Source: Anaerolineae bacterium | GTDB lineage: Bacteria; Chloroflexota; Anaerolineae; Anaerolineales; Anaerolineaceae | DNA length: 64,000 nt | Direction: 5' to 3' | Assembly (NCBI GenBank): GCA_013314735.1 | Contig: JABUFD010000002.1 | Location: 1,054,001-1,118,000, forward strand | Part shown: positions 58,247 through 64,000 of the stretch, piece by piece | Layout: the number at the start of each line of letters is the position of its first letter | How positions within the stretch are numbered: position 1 is the stretch's first letter | The notes under the pieces: generated by a model | What the model saw: only the letters and a program-made list of their open reading frames with translations | Database searches by the model: none | What the model was told of the DNA's origin: nothing | Program-made: the position numbers and the translations under genes

Positions 58247-59533
58247 CTAATCAACTTTGGCTTTGTATTTCAAGCCCAGCATGGCCTTGAGGAAGTTGCC
58301 GATATTGACGGAATCACCGCTGAGCAGGTTCTGGGCATGGAACAGGTTGGCCGCGCTGCGGATAATGAAAGCCACCAGCCCAACCAGCAATGCCATCGCG
58401 GTGAGAATCTGCCACCACGGCACACTGATGATTGCCAGGCGCGCGGGCATTACCACCGGTGCGGTAAATGGGATCAGGCTGAGGACGGTGGCGATGATCC
58501 CGTTCGGTTCCATCGTGATCGATGAGATCAGCATCATCGGCAGGATCAGGGGGAAGATGACGATGATCGTCACCTGTCCGGCTTCTTTTGAAGAAGCCGT
58601 CAGCGCCCCCAGGCTGGCCATCAGGCTGCCGTACACGGCATAACCGAGGACGAAAAAAACCACCAACCACACCAACAGCATCGGCGGCAGGCTCAGGCTT
58701 TCAGGCAGGACCCCCGCCCGTTCCGAATAGCCCATCAGCAGCAACCCGGTACCGCTCCATACCACGGTTTGGAGCAGCCCGGCCAGTCCAAGGCCCATCA
58801 TCTTGCCGATCAGCAGCTGCGCGGGGTGCAGGCTGGTGATCAGAATCTCGGTCATGCGGTTGCTCTTTTCGGTGGATACGCTGTTGAGCATCATGGTCGA
58901 GGAGCCCATCAGGATCATGTAAAACAGGAAGATGACCACGTACGGGATCCAGAAAGCTGTCATGGCATCGGCGGAACTGACTTCCTCTTCAACCGCGCTT
59001 TCGCCGGTTGCCCCGGGGGCAGAAACCTGCCGGACCACCAGGTTGAGGGGGTACTCGATGCGGGATGCCTGCCCGGCATCATTACCCAGCAGGTTTGCCT
59101 TGAGCGCAAACTGGATGCGGTTGCTCTCTTCCAGGCTGCCAAACGGGTTGGCATCGCGCCGCACATATTCAATCGCACCGCTGGTCAGCCAATCTTCGGC
59201 GATGATGTAATAGCCGGTGATGGTATCCTGCTCCAGGGCGGCCAGCGCGTCAGCTTCATCAGGGTAAGCGATCAGCCAATCATCCATACCTTCCGGCAGC
59301 TGCTGGATGATCCCGGAATGGTCAATGTAGCCCTCCACGCCGGTCTCAAACTGCGGGACGAAGATGGAGGCAATCAGTTCGTTGATGGCATTGCCGGACA
59401 TGGAGTTGGAGATGAAGAACACGGCCGCTCCACCCACCGCCACCAGAACCAGCCCGACGATGAAGGAAACGCGTGTGACGGTTGTGATAAATTCGTGCGA
59501 GAATACCCGCCAGATGTTGCGCAGTGCGGTCAT
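58247..59533 (-). CDS. ABC-2 permease, NatB-like, 428 aa
   Basis: The start MTALRNIWRVFSHEF at 59533 follows GGAGGGCC. One N-terminal helix (VSFIVGLVLVAVGGAAVFFI), a large extracytoplasmic domain and five or six C-terminal helices are visible. EKSNRMTEILITSLHPAQLL IGKMMG is a signature of NatB-type permeases. It overlaps the upstream permease by 4 bp. With its partner it likely forms a heterodimeric exporter of sodium, peptides or drugs. Confidence 0.88.
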   Translation of the reverse strand: MTALRNIWRVFSHEFITTVTRVSFIVGLVLVAVGGAAVFFISNSMSGNAINELIASIFVPQFETGVEGYIDHSGIIQQLPEGMDDWLIAYPDEADALAALEQDTITGYYIIAEDWLTSGAIEYVRRDANPFGSLEESNRIQFALKANLLGNDAGQASRIEYPLNLVVRQVSAPGATGESAVEEEVSSADAMTAFWIPYVVIFLFYMILMGSSTMMLNSVSTEKSNRMTEILITSLHPAQLLIGKMMGLGLAGLLQTVVWSGTGLLLMGYSERAGVLPESLSLPPMLLVWLVVFFVLGYAVYGSLMASLGALTASSKEAGQVTIIVIFPLILPMMLISSITMEPNGIIATVLSLIPFTAPVVMPARLAIISVPWWQILTAMALLVGLVAFIIRSAANLFHAQNLLSGDSVNIGNFLKAMLGLKYKAKVD

Positions 59534-60729
59534 GCGGCCCTCCTTTGCTTCAACAGGTCGCTGTATTTGATCTTGCGGCTGAAACTGAGCATGCCCTGTT
59601 TCATGGCGCGCGTGGCAAGCCACACGGCGAGCGCGATCATCCCCGCCAGCAGCACGATCGAAAGTGCCACCTGCCATCCGGGAACCTGGGTAAAGGTCAT
59701 CCGCACTGGCATCACAAAGAAGGCGGTGAATGGGAACAGGCTCATGATCGTACTCATCGGGCCGTCCGGGTCGAAGATGACCGAGGTGATCACGATGAAT
59801 GGCAGCGACATTACCAGGCCGAAGAACCAGGTCAGCTGGCCGGCTTCACGGGCATCCGTTGCCATCACACCTGCCATCAGCATCAGGCAGGCCATCATGA
59901 TTAACGTTTCCAGGAAGAGGACAATTGCAATCACCTGCACGCCCCAATTGATGGAGACCTGGGTGAGGGCATAGGCGGGCAGGAACAGCAGCACCGCGCC
60001 GCCGCATAATCCCCATACCAGCAGCATGGTAAGGGCGACGCCAAGGTTGCCGATCGTTTTGCCAACCATCAGCTCTGTCGGGGTGACGGCGGTGATCAGG
60101 ATTTCCATCATGCGGTTTTCTTTTTCCGTCACCATTGCCTGTAAAATGTAGCTGCCGCCGACCTGGATCAGGATGAAGAGCAGGAAGGCGATCACCAGCG
60201 GAAGCACCAGGTTCCACCATTGGTCCAGGTTGAGCTGTTGGGTGCTTTCCAGCGCGCGCACAGTGATGTTGCTGCCCTGTTCGAAGCGTGTTCGCACTGT
60301 TTCGGGGTAGGCCTGCAGCAGGTTGTGGCGCATCAGGTCTTCAAAATCGCCGATCACCATGTCATAGGACAGGTCCGGGGTGAAATATTCCACCATACCG
60401 CTTTGCTGGTAATTTTCGGCGATGACAAAATAGCCCTGGATGGCCCCATCCAGCAGCGCCTGACGGGCAACGGCGGGGTCGGTGTAGGCGATGAATTCCA
60501 TGCTTTCGCCGAACAGCCCATCCGGTTCCGGCAGCACCGGGCTGGCGAGGACACCGCTGTGGTCGACATAACCAACGGGGGTACGGTCGGTGCCTATGAA
60601 CATGGCCAGCACGGAGATCCCGCTGCTGAGGATGATCATGATCGGGATGGAAAATATGCCGATCCAGAAGCCTTTGCGGCGCACCTGGGTCACATATTCA
60701 TAACGGATGATTTCCAGTATCTTTTTCAT
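59530..60729 (-). CDS. ABC-2 permease, NatB-like, 399 aa
   Basis: Same architecture as the next gene: RRKGFWIGIFSIPIMIILSS, an external domain (VGYVDHSGVLASPVLPEPDG) and the cytoplasmic ENRMMEILITAVTPTELMVG KTIG loop, then C-terminal helices. The two permeases are paralogs in tandem. It begins 1 bp after the ATPase stop. Confidence 0.88.
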   Translation of the reverse strand: MKKILEIIRYEYVTQVRRKGFWIGIFSIPIMIILSSGISVLAMFIGTDRTPVGYVDHSGVLASPVLPEPDGLFGESMEFIAYTDPAVARQALLDGAIQGYFVIAENYQQSGMVEYFTPDLSYDMVIGDFEDLMRHNLLQAYPETVRTRFEQGSNITVRALESTQQLNLDQWWNLVLPLVIAFLLFILIQVGGSYILQAMVTEKENRMMEILITAVTPTELMVGKTIGNLGVALTMLLVWGLCGGAVLLFLPAYALTQVSINWGVQVIAIVLFLETLIMMACLMLMAGVMATDAREAGQLTWFFGLVMSLPFIVITSVIFDPDGPMSTIMSLFPFTAFFVMPVRMTFTQVPGWQVALSIVLLAGMIALAVWLATRAMKQGMLSFSRKIKYSDLLKQRRAA

Positions 60730-60730
60730 A

Positions 60731-61654
60731 TCATCCTTCCATGGTTACGCCGTTGACCGGTGCCTGGCCCTTGACGGTCTGGATAAAAATCTCATCCAGG
60801 GTGGGCATGGCGAGTTCAAAGCGGCGGATACTGCGCCCCTGGCTGATCAGGTTTTGCAGGATGTTGTCAGGACTGGCGCCGTCTTCCAGTTCCAGCAGGA
60901 ATCCATGGTTGCGGGGCTGCACAGAACGCACCCCGGCGAAGGTTTCCGTCACCGGCTGGTCAAGGTCAACATACACTTCCTGGCGGGCGAATTGTTGCTG
61001 GATGCCTCGCAGGCTGCCGTACAGCATCACCTTGCCCTGGTTGATCAGCAGCATACGATCGCATAATTCTTCCACCTGGTGCATCTGGTGGGTGCACATG
61101 ATCACGGTCCGTCCCGCCTCGCGCTGTTCTGCCAGCAGGTCCTTCACCATCTGGGTGTTGACCGGGTCGAGTGCGCTGAAGGGTTCATCGATGATGATCA
61201 GGTCCGGCTCATGGATCAGGGTCACAATCAGCTGCGCTTTTTGCTGCATGCCTTTGGACAGGGTTTTGACCTTTTTCTTGCGGTGGGCGTCGAGGTCAAA
61301 GCGTTTGAAGTAGTCATCCATGCGGGTCTGGGCGGTATGCTTGTCGAGGCCTTTCAGGCGCGCCAGGTACATCACACAGCGTTCAAGGGTGATGTCCTGG
61401 TACAGGCCGCGTTCCTCTGGCAGGTAACCGATCCGGTCGCGGGTTTCAGGCTTGATCGGGCTGCCAAAAATGCGCACGCTACCGCCATCAGCCTGGTAAA
61501 TATCCAGCATGATGCGGATGGAAGTGGTCTTGCCGGCGCCGTTCGGGCCCAGCAGGCCGAAAATCTCTCCGCCGTTCACGGTGAAACTGACATCATCCAC
61601 GGCGCGCTGGCTGCCGAATGACTTGGAAATATGGTCAACGTCTACGAAATGCAT
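60731..61654 (-). CDS. ABC transporter ATPase, NatA-like, 307 aa
   Basis: Walker A GPNGAGKTTS, Q-loop GYLPEERGLYQD, signature LSKGMQQKAQL and Walker B DLIIIDEPFSALDP are complete. The PEERGLY stretch is typical of NatA-type ATPases. It is the first gene of the three-gene exporter operon on the - strand. Confidence 0.92.
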   Translation of the reverse strand: MHFVDVDHISKSFGSQRAVDDVSFTVNGGEIFGLLGPNGAGKTTSIRIMLDIYQADGGSVRIFGSPIKPETRDRIGYLPEERGLYQDITLERCVMYLARLKGLDKHTAQTRMDDYFKRFDLDAHRKKKVKTLSKGMQQKAQLIVTLIHEPDLIIIDEPFSALDPVNTQMVKDLLAEQREAGRTVIMCTHQMHQVEELCDRMLLINQGKVMLYGSLRGIQQQFARQEVYVDLDQPVTETFAGVRSVQPRNHGFLLELEDGASPDNILQNLISQGRSIRRFELAMPTLDEIFIQTVKGQAPVNGVTMEG

Positions 61655-61760
61655 GTTCTCTCCTTGCCTTGCACATTAACACGAATGCTCCAATACTATC
61701 TACGCGCGGAACAGATGGAAGTTGCAGGGAATGCCCGGCTTCCGTTTGCGCGATTCATCT

Positions 61761-61789
61761 TTCTACCGAACTGTCATTCCCATTATAAT
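61761..61789 (+). promoter_or_regulatory. Promoter of the aldo-keto reductase gene
   Basis: TATAAT at 61784-61789 with TTCTAC 17 bp upstream. The start codon lies 35 bp downstream. Confidence 0.5.
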
Positions 61790-61824
61790 GGATGAATGGT
61801 GTGTTTTCAGATTGGAGGAATGGA

Positions 61825-62772
61825 ATGAGACCGATGGCATTGAGTGGAAACGATGTTTGGCTGGGGGAAATGGGGCTGGGAATTGTCAAATACGGCAGTG
61901 CCATCCCGGACTCGGCAGCATTTGATCTGCTGGACCGTTTTCTCGATGCCGGCGGAAACCTGGTGGATACTGCCAATATGTATGCCCACTGGCTCACCGG
62001 AGGCGCAAATGAAGGCGGCGGGGAAAGCGAAGCCTGCCTGGGACGCTGGATGGCGCAGCGTGGAAACCGCGCCAGGATTTTCATTTCCACCAAGGTCGGG
62101 CAGGCTTATCCGGGCGTCCCGGCCGGGCTGCGCGCCCAAACGATCATCACTGAATGTGAGAAGAGCCTGCAGCGCCTGGGAACCGATGTGATTGACCTGT
62201 ACTTCTCCCATGCCGATGACCGGGCCACCCCGCAGGAAGAAACCATGGAAGCCTACCACCGGCTGGTGCAGACGGGCAAGGTGCGTTTCATCGGTGCCAG
62301 CAACCTGCGCGCGTGGCGTATCGCCGCCGCGGAACAGATAGCCAAGGCCCACAGCTGGACGCCGTATGCGTGCGTCCAGCAGAAGTTTACCTACCTGCAG
62401 CCCGGAGAGGGCCTGGATGAGGACTTCCTGTTCACGGCCGATACTGGCCTGTTTGATTACACGCGCAGTGCCGGGTTGACCCTGATGGCATATTCGCCAC
62501 TGCTGGGAGGTGCCTACACACGCGAAGACAAACACATGCCTTCCCGCTACGATACCCCCCGCAACCGGTTGCGCATGGAACGCCTGCGCGCGGTGCAGGC
62601 ACAGTGCGGCAAAACCCTCAACCAGATCGTTTACCGCTGGCTGCTGCAGCAGGAACCGGCGATCCTACCGCTGACTTCGCCCAGTAATCGGCAGCAGATG
62701 TCGGAGAACCTGGGCGCGCTGGATTTTGCGCTGACGGCGGAGCAAATGCGCCTGCTCAACCAGCTTGATTAA
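61825..62772 (+). CDS. Aldo-keto reductase, 315 aa
   Basis: The start MRPMALSGNDVWLGEMGLG at 61825 follows TTGGAGG. The TIM-barrel tetrad is visible: D and Y in NLVDTANMYAHW, K in IFISTKVGQA and H in DLYFSHADD. RFIGASNLRAWRI and CVQQKFTYLQP follow, typical of the family. It reduces carbonyls with NADPH; the nearest groups act on sugars or xenobiotics. The next gene starts 22 bp later. Confidence 0.88.
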   Translation: MRPMALSGNDVWLGEMGLGIVKYGSAIPDSAAFDLLDRFLDAGGNLVDTANMYAHWLTGGANEGGGESEACLGRWMAQRGNRARIFISTKVGQAYPGVPAGLRAQTIITECEKSLQRLGTDVIDLYFSHADDRATPQEETMEAYHRLVQTGKVRFIGASNLRAWRIAAAEQIAKAHSWTPYACVQQKFTYLQPGEGLDEDFLFTADTGLFDYTRSAGLTLMAYSPLLGGAYTREDKHMPSRYDTPRNRLRMERLRAVQAQCGKTLNQIVYRWLLQQEPAILPLTSPSNRQQMSENLGALDFALTAEQMRLLNQLD

Positions 62773-62794
62773 CGCGGGGAGACACCGCAAACCA

Positions 62795-63328
62795 ATGAAA
62801 CCCTCCACCTACCCTGTTAAACTGACCACTGCGCGCCTCTGCCTGCGCCAGTTCGACCGCAACGACCTGCCCGTCCTGTTGTCCATTTTCCAGGAGCCTG
62901 GTCTTCTTGATTATTTTCCGCCGACAGCCCCACCGGACGAGGCGCGGGTGGCGCGGTTGATCCAGCGCCAGCTGGAACACTGGGCTGAGCACGGCTACGG
63001 CTGGTGGGGGGTAACGCTGAAGGATACACCCGCTCTGCTGGGTTGGTGCGGTTTGCAATACCTGCCGGAAACCGGTGAAACCGAAGTCGGCTACGGGTTG
63101 GCGCATGCCGCCTGGGGCCGCGGTTACGCCAGCGAAGCTGCGCGCGCCGCGGTGGATGCCGGATTTGCGCACCTGCCGCTGACGGAAATCATCGGCCTGA
63201 CCCACCCGGACAACATCGCCTCGCAGCGCGTGCTGCAAAAGGCGGGGATGGGATTTGTGGGGGAATTTGAATATTTCGGAATAGTTTGCCGCAAATATTC
63301 CCGGACCGTGCAAGCAAAAGGAGAATGA
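62795..63328 (+). CDS. GNAT-family N-acetyltransferase (RimJ/RimL-like), 177 aa
   Basis: The start MKPSTYPVKLTTARLCLRQF at 62795. The acetyl-CoA site is seen as VGYGLAHAAWGRGYASEAAR, and LTHPDNIASQRVLQKAGMGF is the typical last part of RimJ/RimL enzymes. Substrate unknown. Its stop overlaps the next gene. Confidence 0.88.
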   Translation: MKPSTYPVKLTTARLCLRQFDRNDLPVLLSIFQEPGLLDYFPPTAPPDEARVARLIQRQLEHWAEHGYGWWGVTLKDTPALLGWCGLQYLPETGETEVGYGLAHAAWGRGYASEAARAAVDAGFAHLPLTEIIGLTHPDNIASQRVLQKAGMGFVGEFEYFGIVCRKYSRTVQAKGE

Positions 63329-63912
63329 TGAAACTGGTAATCATATTTGGCCCGCCGGCGGTGGGGAAAATGACGGTGGGGTACGAATTGTCGCAGCGCA
63401 CCGGGCTGAAACTGTTCCATAATCACATGACGATCGACCCGCTGCTGAATATCTTTGAGTGGGGGCAGCCGGCTTTCCACCGCCTGGTGGCAGAGTTCCG
63501 CCGCCGCATCTTTGAAGAAGTTGCCCGCAGTGAACTGCCGGGGCTGATCTTTACCTATGTGTGGGCGCTGGATCACGAAAGTGATAAAGCCGATATCGAC
63601 AGCATCTGCGACATCTTCCGCGCACGCGGGGCGGAAATTTACTTTGTGGAATTGCAGGCCGGCCTGGATGCGCGCCTGGAACGCAACCAGAGCGATTTCC
63701 GCCTGGCGCAAAAACCCTCCAAGCGCGATATCGAGCGTTCCCGCGGCAATATCCTCGGCTGGGAGGGCAAGTACAAAATGAACACCGATGCCGAGAGCGA
63801 CTTTTTCTATCCTGCCAATTACCTCAAGCTGGAAAATACCGACCTCAGCGCTGCCGAAGCCGCGCGCCGCATCATACAGGAATTTGGATTTGAAGTACAG
63901 GGGGAGGGGTGA
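63328..63912 (+). CDS. P-loop kinase-like ATPase, 194 aa
   Basis: Two adjacent ATGs (63325, 63328); the second has the better distance to AAAAGGAG. Walker A is FGPPAVGKMTVG, with Met in place of the usual Ser/Thr pair partly kept by MT. FHNHMTIDPLLNIF, LDARLERNQSDFRLAQKPS and NTD fit shikimate-kinase-like or AAA_33 proteins. Substrate unknown. Confidence 0.7.
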   Translation: MKLVIIFGPPAVGKMTVGYELSQRTGLKLFHNHMTIDPLLNIFEWGQPAFHRLVAEFRRRIFEEVARSELPGLIFTYVWALDHESDKADIDSICDIFRARGAEIYFVELQAGLDARLERNQSDFRLAQKPSKRDIERSRGNILGWEGKYKMNTDAESDFFYPANYLKLENTDLSAAEAARRIIQEFGFEVQGEG

Positions 63913-63973
63913 GATGCCTTGCAGCGGGTATGGCGCTGTGTCATAATGGGGGTATGATGGCGAAGCCGGAAGG

Positions 63974-64000
63974 ATGTTGAGTTTGCTGCTGCTCATTCCA
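63974..64000 (+). CDS. Start of a gene running off the window (partial)
   Basis: ATG at 63974 follows GGAAGG and reads MLSLLLLIP to the window end, like the start of a signal peptide. Only nine codons are visible; TATGAT at 63953 may be its -10. Confidence 0.35.

Overview
The window looks like a chromosome segment of a Chloroflexota bacterium, probably Anaerolineae-like. I infer this from the gene content: a kinase fused to a sulfatase-modifying-type domain, a PocR-type histidine kinase, family 2 and 4 glycosidases, and surface proteins ending in a YLPIIVK-like tail. A large mobile element occupies positions 1 to about 35,150. Its left end lies outside the window. Its right end cuts through the host comM (yifB) gene at about 35,148, just after the codons for MNPCPC.

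Element, 1-29.7 kb, all genes on the + strand. It begins with the end of a large surface adhesin and a mini Tad/Flp-pilus cluster (Flp-like pilin, small pilin-like protein, TadE-like, TadG-like). Replication and repair functions follow: an SSB-like OB-fold protein, a canonical SSB, a DnaN-like sliding clamp, a RadC-type JAMM protein and a DEDDy 3'-5' exonuclease. Anti-restriction or DNA-modification genes include ArdC, an orphan methyltransferase, a pentapeptide-repeat protein and a 1458-residue methyltransferase-SNF2 helicase fusion. A homing intein with class 3 features interrupts the Walker A motif of that helicase. There is also a membrane-anchored MazG-like protein, a tRNA-Met, and about 20 small proteins without recognisable family, many with zinc-binding cysteines. 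The genes form short operons with 4- or 8-bp overlaps and strong AGGAGG ribosome sites. I see no integrase, transposase, relaxase, terminase or capsid gene, so whether this is an integrated plasmid, an ICE or a phage-plasmid is open.

The noncoding parts of the element are dense with inverted repeats. Four intergenic leaders (5343, 14112, 17982, 23411) share one fold: a 5-bp outer helix, a 3-nt bulge, an inner CCC/GGG helix with a small loop, and a conserved AGARACCAAT tail just upstream of the ribosome site. A gene-free stretch of about 1.1 kb (3256-4317) carries four copies of another hairpin whose loop is conserved while its stem covaries. A 218-nt gap at 17757-17974 folds into several nested structures. 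These are the best candidates for something undescribed.

Right part of the element, 29.8-35.1 kb, - strand. A visibly AT-richer operon encodes a PD-(D/E)xK nuclease-like protein and a type III restriction-modification pair (Mod, Res). It reads in the same direction as the truncated comM and may be transcribed from the comM promoter.

Host chromosome, 35.1-64 kb. Present are a family 2 glycosidase (beta-mannosidase-like), two sugar-phosphate isomerase/epimerase-like TIM barrels, an EamA transporter, a PAS-GAF-HD-GYP signalling protein, a sulfotransferase with a long helical N-terminus, a fluoride riboswitch with crcB, a family 4 glycosidase, an AviRa-like rRNA methyltransferase, a Ser/Thr kinase-SUMF1 fusion, a Wzm/Wzt-type polysaccharide exporter, a PAS/PocR histidine kinase, a Nat-type ABC exporter operon, an aldo-keto reductase, a GNAT acetyltransferase and a P-loop kinase-like protein.
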